This document shows positions 35,441-46,171 of a DNA stretch of 64,000 nucleotides, piece by piece (positions within the stretch are counted from its first letter, which is position 1; the number at the start of each line of letters is the position of its first letter). The notes beneath the pieces are model-generated. The model saw only the letters and a program-made list of their open reading frames with translations, did not search any database and was not told where the DNA came from. The translations under genes were made by a program, and so were the position numbers. The stretch comes from Echinometra lucunter. Lineage: Eukaryota > Echinodermata > Echinoidea > Camarodonta > Echinometridae. The stretch spans positions 26,175,803 to 26,239,802 of the forward strand of contig CM057159.1 of the NCBI GenBank assembly GCA_029962745.1, in the 5' to 3' direction.

Positions 35441-36572
35441 CCAGATTTGAAAATGTTTAAGTGACATGTTTCAGGTACGAATACTGAATTATAGAAATTA
35501 TGGGGAGTGGGATATATTCAAATATTTTCTGTAAACATACTGTGTCTATACTAGATTGCCCTTGTCTAGGCCATTTGGAAATAACGGTTATGGTGTTGGC
35601 TGGGTGAACGTTCTGGTATGCGCGCATTGCCCTCGTTTTCACCGCGGGGACGGGCATTGTAAAAACGATGGTGGGAAAAAAACTGGGTTGGCAACTCGAG
35701 TAGCTGACTACACACATTCCACACGACTGCGCGATTTTAATATGTACATTCCTCTTCATAAGCCCCCCCCCCCCCCCCCTACTCCAATAAAGCGTGGTAT
35801 ACGTGAACGAATGCTTCAATATTATTGTCCTTATACGTAAGGAAGAACAGGAAGTAAGCGAAATTGAATCGTTAATTCGATCTATTTCTCGACATTTTGT
35901 ATTATTTCTTCCGATACGCTGCGGAATTTACAACTTTTAAAGAGAATTATTCAATTAGATAATTGTGTTAGCATATGCAAAACAACAAACGTGGATATCC
36001 CTTCTTATAAGTTCATTTACCATTCTGTCATTCCACTTAAGATCATAAATCATTTATATATAATCCTGTAACTTAATTAATCTCACAAAGAAAATAATGA
36101 ACATCATCCCATGCTACATTTCTTACCCAAAACGCGCGATTTACTTATCGCTTGCTGAAATTGTCATAAATATGTTTCACAGTGCAATCGTGTCAAGAGG
36201 CCTAATCTTAAACACAGAGAGGGAACTGGGCATTCGTTTGCTGCTATATTTGGAGTCAGCTAAACAAGTGCTCGAAAGATCAAAACACTGTTGGGCAATG
36301 CGCACATACCAGGATGTTCTCCCGGCCAAAACAAGATTGGTCTCATTAGGTGGTTGAATGTGGCAGCATTATCACTTTCACATCAAATGAGTAAGACAGG
36401 AAGGCCAGTCGAATGACTGAACATACACACTTTTACAGAGAGCAGTATTATTGTACAGTATTATTGTGATCACTCCATTTATACAGTATGAATCCTTTTT
36501 TTAATATCTCGTGCTCTTCCTAATTTCAAATTCAATATTCTTTACCTGTAACACGTTCACTTCGGCATTTTC

Positions 36573-37012
36573 AGAGCTGACATTTTTATCTCTGACATTT
36601 TTATGTCTGACAAATTTACCTCTGACATGTTTTTCCCCTGATATTTTTACCTCTGATATTTTTACCTCTGACATTCTTACCTCTGACATTTTTACCTCTC
36701 ACATTTTTACCTCTGACATTTTTACCTCTGACATTTTTACCTCTGACATTTTTTCCTCTGACATTTTTTCCTCTGACATTTTTACCTCTGACATTTTTAC
36801 CTCTGACATTTTTACCTCTGACATTTTTACCTCTGACATTTTTACCTCTGACATTTTTTCCTCTGACATTTTTTCCTCTGACATTTTTACCTCTGACATT
36901 TTTACCTCTGACATTTTTACCTCTGACATTTTTACCTCTGACATTTTTACCTCTGACATTTTTTCCTCTGACATTTTTTCCTCTGACATTTTTACCTCTG
37001 ACATTTTTACAC
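36573..37012 (-). repeat. Right 15-bp tandem array of the foldback (inverted)
   Basis: About 29 inverted units. The order of variant units (pairs of ttttttcc types separated by runs of five tttttacc types) is itself repeated, showing that blocks of several units were copied together. Confidence 0.95.
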
Positions 37013-37018
37013 CGAACC

Positions 37019-37026
37019 ATCAATAC
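37019..37026. repeat. Target-site duplication, right (ATCAATAC)
   Basis: Partner of 35040-35047. Confidence 0.88.
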
Positions 37027-37729
37027 ACTCTACAGTAGAATTACCATGTTGGCCTGCTCTTTCTATAGTTACAGAAAGGTCATCAAAAGAATCACTGACA
37101 ATATCCATAAAACTTCCAGCTGCATCAGAAGACCAGTGAAATGATAAATACTCTCGCATATTATCATTATCCATAATATTGTCTGATTCATTCAAAGTCT
37201 TAATACTGCTAGCTGCACCCATAAAAACTTGAGGACTGAATCCGGATAAGGATAGAATAATGGGGCAATGGACATCAGAAAACATTTGTCAAAAGTATCC
37301 ACATTAAAATTACATTCATTATCAAATAAGGTGTGGGACACTACAGCATAGTCAACCGTATTGCAGCCTCCGTTATTATAGCAAGTAAAATTTCCAATAC
37401 CCTTGTCATCTCCAAATCGACCATTCAGAAACTTCAAATCAAGGCTATGACAGAGATCAAGCAACTGTTTTCCATTGTTATTCACTTTTCTATCCATATT
37501 AAACTTCGCAGTTAAATGACTTTTACTCTCTAAAGCATCACGTATATCATCGGACCCCCTGCTATTAGAAGCAAAAGTGGTATTATAATCAATTATACTA
37601 CCATCAATTTCCAAAATATCATCTAGCAAGCCTGTTCATGAAACCTTAATAAGAATCTTACTAACTAGTATTTGCGAACTAAGAGGTGTCATTTTGCATG
37701 ATAATAAGTGTTTTGGATAGGCAAAGTGC

Positions 37730-37890
37730 GGAGGAGCGTTTCATCAACATTTGTTGTCTGACAAGTTGTCAGATCTGACATCTTTCCTTGATTTTGATTG
37801 GCTGGGAAGCGTCGTTACTTTGGCAACTGTCAGATAAAACAGGCTTTGTCGGATAAAACATCCGACAAGTCCTTTCATGAAACGCTCCCC
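37730..37890. mobile_element. Short TIR element, GGAGCGTTTCAT family (copy 1)
   Basis: About 160 bp with ends GGAGGAGCGTTTCATCAA and the inverse of TTTCATGAAACGCTCCCC. Module A has the uninterrupted site (near 14759). Another member lies at 47423-47560. Confidence 0.82.
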
Positions 37891-38412
37891 TGAAGCCATG
37901 ACAAGGATGTAAACACAAATACACTGAACCTGCTAAAGTTGAAAGTGAATACTCTTGAAATAAATTTCAAAGCTTCTGGGTCGACTGCTGCAGCTGCTTC
38001 AAAGAAAAAATCAAGTAGGCCTAGTCTTAGTTCTATAGGCCTTATGTCATTGTATTTCCCAACAAAAAGGGGTATTGTTTCAATAATGATACGACCTACA
38101 TATGTGTCATTGTAAGTGGTATTATGAATAATCTGAAATTTGACAAAAGAGTAGTCATACTTGCTTCAAGTGGTTTCATTCGTAATATCAAAATATCGCT
38201 ATTGTTGATATGTGCAAATTACATCCATTTCCTTTCACATGTCTCTCCAATATTTGATACATCATTTTCAGGAGATACGCCAGGCTCCTTCAGACTGATG
38301 AAATGCCATTTTTAATTAGATATTTCTTTATAACGATACAAACTTGACAATTATTTCCTCTAATATTGTTCTACACTCTTTAGTTTCAAAGTAGACCTAT
38401 TTACAAACTAGT

Positions 38413-38462
38413 AAGTTATAGTTGCCCCCCCCCCCCCGGTTGCCCCTCATCAACTATAACTT
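38413..38462. repeat. C-tract hairpin (module B)
   Basis: Stem AAGTTATAGTTG/CAACTATAACTT around a C-run, as in module A, with fewer Cs. Confidence 0.8.
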
Positions 38463-38693
38463 TGGGAAGGAAGACAATTAGCAACTAAAGTTTGTGAATA
38501 ACTTTTTATTAATTGCAAACTTTAGCTTAGGAAGCAACTAGGGATGAATACACTAGACAACGTCTTCTAAACAGTGCCATGCATCTGCATATTATAACGA
38601 ATCCCCTTTTATCAGTAGTGAGAGCGAATGAATGACTCTCCGTACTTGGTAGGTGAAGAAACATTCCTGTATATTTAAGAGCTGGGGAGTATT

Positions 38694-39536
38694 TATTTAT
38701 TATTTATTTATTTATTTCATTTCCAGGTGAGATATGACAAAGACAAGTACATAAAGAACACAAAGATAACAAAATCACAGTACATTGTATAAAGTTATTA
38801 GCACCACCCAATGCCTGGGGATTACCTAAAAGAATTCTGGAATTCTGTCTATGAGGTTCTCCACATTGGCTCGTGCATACACAAAACAAAAGAATGAGAG
38901 AATGAAGACACATACATGTGACTAAAATTTAAAAAATTGAGAGAGAAAAAAATCAAAGGACATATTAAGAAGCAGATCAAAAGAAATAATTATCAGTTAT
39001 ACATTAAATAAATACATGAAAAGTGATAAGTTCAAAATAAATTGAGATAATGAAGTGACAAAGGCAGCAAATTAATTTTGTGTTTATATGGTATATGGAG
39101 CAAATAAGGAGAATCATATTATCATCAGAACAGATTTAAAAGTTTGAGGGAAAATTGCGTAATAATACTAAAAGAGAAACAAAATAGCCAGGAATAACAT
39201 AGGCAATGGTAACAACAAGTGGACCTTGCAAAAATCACGGTAATGTTGTGTATTCATGTGAAAGACAAAACACATGAAAACAAATAAGTATGCATCTACA
39301 AGGGGAGGCAATTCAAACAGGAAATTTCGGAGTACATTTAGCAGAGGAAAAACATTGGTACTTAGACATAAATCTCTGTCCTCCTCTGAGAGGTGCTCCC
39401 AAAATCTTGGGAACACATAAAAACAGGAGAATCTCAAACAATTGGATCTAGCTAATTCATGGTTGAAAATCAGTGTATGTGTTCTTCTGTGACTTGGGAT
39501 GGGTAGCATACATTCGGGCATGTCATAAAATAAAAT
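38694..39536 (-). mobile_element. 5'-truncated LINE 3' fragment inserted only in module B
   Basis: Module A reads GGGGAGTATTAGCAGCC where B is interrupted by about 840 bp. The left edge is a TTTA/ATTT tandem (a 3' AAAT tail in - orientation). The - strand encodes a stretch near 39350-39500 (RTHTLIFNHELARSNCLRFS, then VFPRFWEHLSEEDRDL) resembling the C-terminal tail of LINE polyproteins. Family not assigned. Confidence 0.7.
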
Positions 39537-40211
39537 ATTAGCAGCCAAATAAACTTTCATGAATAACATTTAGTTGGCAAGTAAGCTCAGTAAGCAACTA
39601 AGGACCATTTTAGTTGCCAACTAGACTTAGTAAGGTTTCATGAATATGGGCCCTGGTGAGCTGCATTGAATGCAACCGCTTAAACAATAAACTTGCCTTT
39701 AAGATACCACCCAACATTTCATGTTTTGAATAGAGAAGCTTTTAAATTGACCTCTGGCCCGGGTATTACGTATCGGAAAGGTTCGAACTTTTTGACGGAC
39801 AAAACAGGTAATAGTTGAGGAGGAATCCAGAATGAATCAAAATATTATAGAAAATTGCCACATTAAACCCTGAAATTGCTTTCATATCAGATCAAATGTG
39901 GCAAATTTGGTGCTTTTAGACAAAAGTGAACAATTTCTCAGCTATGCCGCTCTACTAACATGACTGATGGGTTTTAATTTTAATTAATAGTATATTTATT
40001 AAAAACTTGCATGGAGCCCGTTGACTGAATTGTACTTTTTTTTATTTTTCACAAAAAAAAGGAAATCATACATGAAGAACAAACATAAATGTCCAAAACA
40101 TAAACATGAGATAAACAGAACAAGAGTGATTATGTCTACATCAGTAAATTAACGGTATGTTTCAATTTTGGTCATTTCAAGTTCGTCCAAAGAGAAGGAA
40201 TGGAAGTAAGA

Positions 40212-40300
40212 GGAGAATAAGAAGAAAAGAAGAAGAAGAAGAAGAAGAAGAAGAAGAAGAAGAAGAAAAGAAGAAAAAGAAGAAGAAGAAGAAGAAGATT
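40212..40300. repeat. (GAA)n tract, module B
   Basis: Counterpart of 17310-17393 with extra GAAAA interruptions. Confidence 0.92.
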
Positions 40301-40466
40301 TAAGGGAAGGAATTCTCAGCGTCTCAGTTTCACATCTAAAAGCAAAAAACCAGAAAAACTACGGACTAGACGGCAATTACTTCCACTGAAGCTGTTCTAT
40401 GTCATAATTACTTTATTAAATCACCACTAAGACATATCGATACTTCTTTCGATATGATCTACATGT

Positions 40467-40856
40467 AATTGTTATCCATTCATCATAATCTGTATTGTTA
40501 TTCATTCATTATAATCAGTTTGAGTGTACTATGTGTTATAATTATTATTTCTGAAGTCTGTATAATTTTCTTTGTATTCTGATATATTATGATCATCAAA
40601 TAAAAGATGGAGTTGAATGATTTTTGTTTTACTTTTTGCTGAATTAATTCAGTTAAGAATGCTACAAAATAACAACAACAACAAGAATTTTAATACTTGT
40701 GTAAAATATCAATACATATGGAAATACGGTATGAGGACCCCAACGAAAACAGCTTTAGCTGAAACAAAAATGAATGAAAGAATAACTTAATTCTGGAACA
40801 CCTTCTGACCATTGTCATGTTTTTTTGTGCTGGATCGAGTTTGATAAACTTACTTA
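40467..40856. repeat. LINE-flanking direct repeat R1, module B
   Basis: Corresponds to 17559-17940 of module A. Here it passes into the LINE through CTTACTTACTTACG, with the start of the endonuclease part lost. Confidence 0.78.
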
Positions 40857-40869
40857 CTTACGCCTCTGG

Positions 40870-43063
40870 TTTAAACGAATTATACAAGATGAGGATGTGT
40901 TAATCTTTGGAGATGACTGGAACTGTACGCAGAAACCCGCTTTAGATACAGGGGGAGTATCTCATTTATGTAAACCTAATAGGAATCTTGTGAAATTTAT
41001 TCAACAAAATAAACTCATAGATGTTTGGCGAAAAATGTACCCAACAAAAAGACAATTTACTTGGCGTCAGTCGTCGTTTGGTATTTTTTCAAGGTTAGAC
41101 TTGGCTTATTTCTTCTTCTTTGTATTATTCGATACACAGTACAGATATTCGTCCAGCACTTAAGTGCGATCATAATGCTGTATCACTGTAACTAAAGGTA
41201 AGTATTTTCTCTCGAGGCAAAGGATATTGGAAATTGAACAATTCCTTGCTCCAAGACGAGATATTTAAAGAAAATATAAAACTCGTAATCATGAATGTGA
41301 AATTACAATATGCGCTCCAAAGCTTACAAGTGAAATGGGAACTGTGTAAAATTAAGATAAAAGAATTTGCTATCAAATACTCCTAAGAAAAACAAAATCA
41401 ACAAAATCAAAACTTAAAACAACTGCAGAACAAATTAAACGAATGTCTGTTAAAGTTGATGAAAACCCAACAAATGATGATATTCAGGAAATGGAAGAAA
41501 CTAAAAATAAGCTTGATAAACTATATGTATACAAACGTAAAGGTGCCTATGTTAGAGCCAGAGAAATGTGGTTAGAACATGGGGAAAAGTCAACAAAATA
41601 TTTTTTTGAAAAGAGAATTTGTTAATGGTAAGAAAAAGGAAATGGACTCGGTAACATACCAAGGCAAAACTGTTATGACTCTGAATGAAGTTTTATATGT
41701 TACTACAGTAACTGAGTATTACAGAAAATTGCACTCGGCAAATGAAAATATTTGTATTGACGATGTTGAAAATTATTTCAAGAACACAGAGTTAAAACAA
41801 TTAAATGAAAACGGCTCAGTTAGTTGTGAAGGTCCTTTAACAGAAAAGGAATGTTATCAAGCCATTGTATCAATGAAGAATAATAAATCACCCGGCGGAG
41901 ATGGGTTAAGTGCAAAGTTTTATAAATGTTTTTGGAATGACATTAAAGATATATTAGTTCAAAGCTTTAATGAAGCATACGAAAAGGGAGAGTTATCAGA
42001 TAGTCAAAAACAAGCAATACTTACATTGTTATACAAAGAGGGCGATAGGAAAAATATGGATAATTGGAGGCCCATTTCTTTATTAAATACAGACTACAAA
42101 ATTATAGCAAGGGTTCTGTCTAAACGGTTGCAAAAAGTTGTTCATACTATAGTTTCTTTTGATCAAACGGGTTAATAAAGGTGGCTCTGCTTCCAGAAAT
42201 TTAAGATTGGTTCAGGATGTAATCGATTATTGCAATATAATGGAAAAGAATGGAATTATACTCTTTTTAGATTTCAAAAAGGCCTTTGATTGTGTTGGTC
42301 ATATCTTTCTTTTTGAAACTTTGAAAAGATTTGATTTTAGAGAGTCATTTATCAAGTGGGTCAAGGTGTTGTATAAAAGAGCTCAAGGTAAAATAATTGA
42401 TAATGGATGGATTTCACAACCCTTTGATATAAACAGAGGTGTTAGACAAGGATACCATCTATCGACCTTACTGTTTGTTTTAGTTGTAGAAGTGATGGCA
42501 ACACTGTATTGTATGGAAAAACTGCTGGATTAGAGTTAAATTTGGGAAAAACACAAATGATGTCTTTAAATATTGATGTTCCTACAACAAAATGTGCTAA
42601 CAAATTATCATGGTCATATGAACCTATAAAATATCTTGATGTTGTATTATGTAAAGATATCAATAAGTTCAATGATTTCAACTGGTCAGTTAAAATTGAC
42701 AAAATAAAACATATCATTAGCTTATGGAAAATAAGAAACTTAACATATTTTGGCAAGATAGTAGTTATAAAAATGTTACTTATATCACAATTGATATATC
42801 TCGGCTCATGTTATATGATTCCTTATAAATATGAAAAAGAATTAAACAAATTACTTTACTCCTTTTTATGGAATTCAAGAAGGGAAAAGGTTAAAAGAAA
42901 AGTTGTTAGCCTTCCAACATTTGAAGGTGGTCTTGGAATGATACATCTGAATGCTAGATTTAAATCACTGAGACTTTCCTGGTTGTCAGAATTGTTAGAT
43001 AATAGTGCATCCAAACCATGGAAATATTTTAGCCTCTTCTGGTTAAATGAATTAAATATATAG
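40870..43063 (+). pseudogene. Decayed L1/Tx1-like LINE (module B)
   Basis: Paralogue of the module A LINE. Endonuclease end: GDDWNC, then VWRKMYPTKRQFTWRQSS. The longest open stretch (41579-42175) holds NKSPGGDGLSAKFYKCFWND and WRPISLLNTDYKIIARVLSK; next come LFLDFKKAFDCVGHIFLFE (motif A) and GVRQGYHLSTLLF (motif B). The segment with the catalytic ADD box is deleted: reading jumps from VLVVEVMAT directly to YCMEKLLD, a loss of about 165 bp relative to module A. It is more open than copy A before the deletion but cannot be active. Confidence 0.9.
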
Positions 43064-43338
43064 ATTAGATAGATTGAATTTAAAAGATATCTTTTGGAAA
43101 ATGTGAAATACCTCAAGAAGAAAAAAACTACTTAAAATTTTAGAGGAAAAGTATGCAAGATTAACGAAATTTTGAAGAAGATTTAGTTTACAAAGTTTGA
43201 AGACATGTATTATCTTGTATTTTTCACGAATCTGTTCTGTTATGTAAACAACAAAACAAAACAAAAAGTTAGGTAAACTATGTAATATTATTGGGTTGTT
43301 TTATATAATAAATTCCTCGTCCGGGGGAAAAAATACTG

Positions 43339-43718
43339 CTGTATAAGTTTCTTTGTATTCTGATATGTTATGATCATCAAATGAAAGATGGAGTTGAATG
43401 ATTTTTGTCTTACTTTTTGCTGAATTAATTCAGTTAAGAATGCTATAAAACAACAACAACAAAAAATCTTAATACTTGTGCAAAATATCGTTTAAATACA
43501 TGAGGAAATAGAGTATGAGGACCCCAACGAAAACAGCTTTAGCTGAAACGAAAATGAATGAAAGAATAACTTAATTCATGAAAACCTTCTGACCATTGTC
43601 ATGCTTTTTGTGCTGGTTCGAGTTTGATAAACTTACTAGAAAGCAGGCACAGTGAGATGAGCAGTTCCAGAAATGCAACATTCGGTGTTCTAGAAGTAAG
43701 AGACATGTTCCTAAGTGT
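43339..43718. repeat. LINE-flanking direct repeat R2, module B
   Basis: Corresponds to most of 20723-21192. It begins at CTGTATAAGTTTCTTTG after a short non-homologous junction (CCTCGTCCGGGGG). Confidence 0.75.
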
Positions 43719-43924
43719 CGTGTGCCTCATCAATAAAACAGTCCTCAGAGTTGTTCTAGTCCATGTACACAATCAACCAGTGTTTGTTAGAAAATGATTT
43801 CAAAATTCGATACACTCATCACACATGCATAGATGAAAACCTTTTTGACGGTTGGTTGACTCAGTCGAGTCTTTAGATGCCGCTCTTCAATTCTGTCCCG
43901 TCAATTTAAGCGTTGACTGTTAGG

Positions 43925-45115
43925 CATGAGAACCGACTTTATCAACGAGTTCAATGCTCCGTACATTATATGGTTAAAAGCGGATCCTTCAAGATCTTCA
44001 TTTTCCGTCTTAAACAGTGACTTAGGAGGAGGGGTTTGGGGCCAAAGGCGCCGGAAGAGGGGTGGGGCGGGGCAGGGAGGGGCGTTCGCCCCTCCATCCC
44101 AAAAGTAGAGGGGCAAAACGCATTTTCGCCCCCAACCCCCCCCCCCCCTCTCAAAAAAAAAGGGGGGGGAGAGGAAGAAGAGGAAGAAGAACTTGAAAGT
44201 AGGAAAGAAAAAAAAATGTATGAGCTTATACTTGTTCATATTAACTTTCATATGGTAATGTATATATCAGTTTTAAGTTTTGGCTGCACGCTTCACGCTC
44301 GAACAGATTATCTCAGTTTGCATTCCGACAGTTGAAGCTTTCCGTGGGCTAACGCTACAGAAAATCGTATCAATAGGCCATTACTAGGCCTATTAAAATG
44401 TTAACTTTAAGCTAGTATTGCTTGCAATACCAACTTTAATCACAGGAGTGGTGGGTCTGCAGCGTAGCCGCCGGAGGTAACAGGGGGCAGCCGACCCCAA
44501 AACGAAATGGTGTGGGGCCAAAACGCATTTTTGCCCCCATATAGCGCCCCGCCCCCTCAAAAAAAAAAAAAAAAAAAAAAAAGCAGGGACCGCGGGGATG
44601 GTTGGTGCAGCCAGAGGGCTGAGCTGCAGCAAACTGTGTTTGGGGCCGGGCCGATTTTTTTTCCCCCTGAACCTTTGGGACTTCATCACATGTATATTCA
44701 TAACTTGCATCTTCGGAATAAGAGTACGCATGCGCGTGGACTTTTGTCAGACGATGACTGATTAGCGTGCATGAGATCTGAGAGAGAGTGCATGGCCACG
44801 TAAGCTGTCTTTTCATTCGACTAGGTTCTATAGCTCTTCGAGACAGAGCTAAGTAAGCCTGGGCTATGGCCAAGGTACTGTAAAGTTAATTAGGTTTTAT
44901 TGTTTGACCAATGAAAAGCTAAAAGTAAAACAAACAAACTAACAAACAAATAAACCTCCCAAACCCAAAGTTCCTCAAGCCTCAATCATGTACACATTTA
45001 CATTCAGAGAAGGGGCATGCGCAGTCTTATTCCCAAGCCACAACCCTAGGAATATTCATATTATGTAGCCCCAAAGGTTCAGGGGAAAAAAATCGCGGGC
45101 CGGGGGCCACTCGGC
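43925..45115. repeat. GC-rich hairpin and polyC/polyA module B
   Basis: Counterpart of 21400-22556, with longer A-runs (about 44559-44582) and a 26-bp insertion near 45013-45039. No gene recognised. Confidence 0.6.
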
Positions 45116-45121
45116 CCTCAC

Positions 45122-45621
45122 NNNNNNNNNNNNNNNNNNNNNNNNNNNNNNNNNNNNNNNNNNNNNNNNNNNNNNNNNNNNNNNNNNNNNNNNNNNNNNN
45201 NNNNNNNNNNNNNNNNNNNNNNNNNNNNNNNNNNNNNNNNNNNNNNNNNNNNNNNNNNNNNNNNNNNNNNNNNNNNNNNNNNNNNNNNNNNNNNNNNNNN
45301 NNNNNNNNNNNNNNNNNNNNNNNNNNNNNNNNNNNNNNNNNNNNNNNNNNNNNNNNNNNNNNNNNNNNNNNNNNNNNNNNNNNNNNNNNNNNNNNNNNNN
45401 NNNNNNNNNNNNNNNNNNNNNNNNNNNNNNNNNNNNNNNNNNNNNNNNNNNNNNNNNNNNNNNNNNNNNNNNNNNNNNNNNNNNNNNNNNNNNNNNNNNN
45501 NNNNNNNNNNNNNNNNNNNNNNNNNNNNNNNNNNNNNNNNNNNNNNNNNNNNNNNNNNNNNNNNNNNNNNNNNNNNNNNNNNNNNNNNNNNNNNNNNNNN
45601 NNNNNNNNNNNNNNNNNNNNN
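45122..45621. other. Assembly gap (500 Ns)
   Basis: Exactly 500 Ns. Module B runs into its left edge and a host gene emerges from its right edge, so the boundary between them is hidden. Confidence 0.98.
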
Positions 45622-45623
45622 GA

Positions 45624-45833
45624 ATCCGCAGGCCCTATCACACAGACTTCCCCAGTATCCAGGGGGCATGGCATCCCTTCGTGAACAAACCCACAAACCT
45701 CAATGTGACAGAGTTTCCAACCAAAGAACCCACCTTTGCTCACCCTAAAACCAAGACTTGGGATGTCCTGGACAGAGGTGAAGTTGAGGAGCACTTAAAG
45801 GAAGTGATAAAGCAAAAGGAATCTGGCTCCTGA
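45624..45833 (+). CDS. 3'-terminal coding exon of an unidentified gene (partial)
   Basis: From the gap edge the frame is open for 69 codons to TGA at 45831-45833. It contains [39 protein letters not shown] and a charged C-terminus ([15 protein letters not shown]). Composition and codon use look coding, and a polyadenylation signal follows 194 bases later. I do not recognise the family; a small soluble, Pro/Thr-rich protein tail is all that can be said. The splice acceptor is either inside the gap or one of several AGs just after it. Confidence 0.65.
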   Translation: MRRPYHTDFPSIQGAWHPFVNKPTNLNVTEFPTKEPTFAHPKTKTWDVLDRGEVEEHLKEVIKQKESGS

Positions 45834-46026
45834 AGGAGATCAGAGAAATTTTCAGACTTTGTGCAGAGGGTTGCTACATTGGACAAAACAGATCACTGAG
45901 CACATCCCCTTCAGAACTATGTGGACCCTTGCCTGGGTAAAGAGAGAAGTGTTGCACCTTTTGAAAGATCATTGTTTTGTAGTGAACATTCATTTTTAAA
46001 ACAGAATATATTATTGAGGTAATTTC

Positions 46027-46032
46027 AATAAA
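46027..46032 (+). promoter_or_regulatory. Candidate polyadenylation signal
   Basis: AATAAA 194 bases after the stop codon of the partial gene ending at 45833, in a suitable position for its mRNA end. Confidence 0.6.
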
Positions 46033-46171
46033 ATGTGACCAAGTGACAAATTTCAAGTTCTGCTTGTGTGAATTCTTTCATTCATAATAGGTAACATCTA
46101 GATATACTATACCATAGTATATAATAGTGAAACCTATATATAAAGACTACACAAGGGAGACAAGAAAAGCT

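Larger units (their letters stand above)
35048..37018. mobile_element. TU-like foldback transposon with 15-bp tandem-repeat arms
   Basis: A 1,971-bp element whose outer inverted arms are arrays of a 15-bp unit, GTCAGAGGTAAAAAT: left array about 35055-35440 (some 25 units), right array inverted at about 36573-37012 (some 29 units). Inner segments are also inverted, e.g. 35587-35632 against 36292-36335 (GGGCAATGCGC and CATACCAG). Termini GGTGCCAGGTAAAAATG and GGTTCGGTGTAAAAATG lie inside an 8-bp duplication. This architecture (tandem 15-mers in long inverted arms, 8-bp duplication, no transposase) matches what I recall of sea-urchin TU elements. The MSEVK/NVRGK repeat frames are artefacts of the 15-mer. 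Confidence 0.9.
32192..37634 (-). pseudogene. CR1/jockey-like LINE, split by a TU-like foldback
   Basis: Reads right to left. The 5'-truncated endonuclease part (37634 down to 37027: GSIIDYNTTFASNSRGSDDI, GNFTCYNNGGCNTVDYAVVS, DVHCPIIL) is interrupted at 37018-35048 by the foldback. The frame-broken reverse transcriptase then follows: MINRLKNGKACGNDLMRNEF, DDYRGITLLSCLEKLFTSL and GEEQAGFRAGYST near 34128-34508, FIDYIKAFD near 34060, GENFSPLLFAIYLNDFE near 33870, ADDTI near 33730 (the residue before ADD is a stop), and FVYLGVTFNYNG near 33540. The 3' end has a short tandem tail (reads AAGAT repeats on +). TTCAT at 32187-32191 and 37635-37639 is a plausible target duplication. Confidence 0.87.
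37632..39655. mobile_element. TIR element (module B copy, with two insertions)
   Basis: Same element as at 14663-15657: TTCATGAAACCTTAATAAG at the left, AGTAAGGTTTCATGAATATG inverted at the right. It is lengthened by the short TIR element and the LINE fragment inserted within it. Confidence 0.65.
37501..45115. repeat. Duplicated module B (direct repeat of module A)
   Basis: Collinear with 14533-22556 at an offset of about 22,968 bp. B-specific insertions are a 160-bp TIR element (37730-37890) and a LINE 3' fragment (about 38694-39536); it lacks the A-specific foldback and has a deletion in the LINE. It ends against the second gap. Confidence 0.9.

Noticed and set aside
35055..37012. CRISPR array
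   Set aside because: Units are contiguous 15-mers without unique spacers, in inverted arms, in an animal genome.
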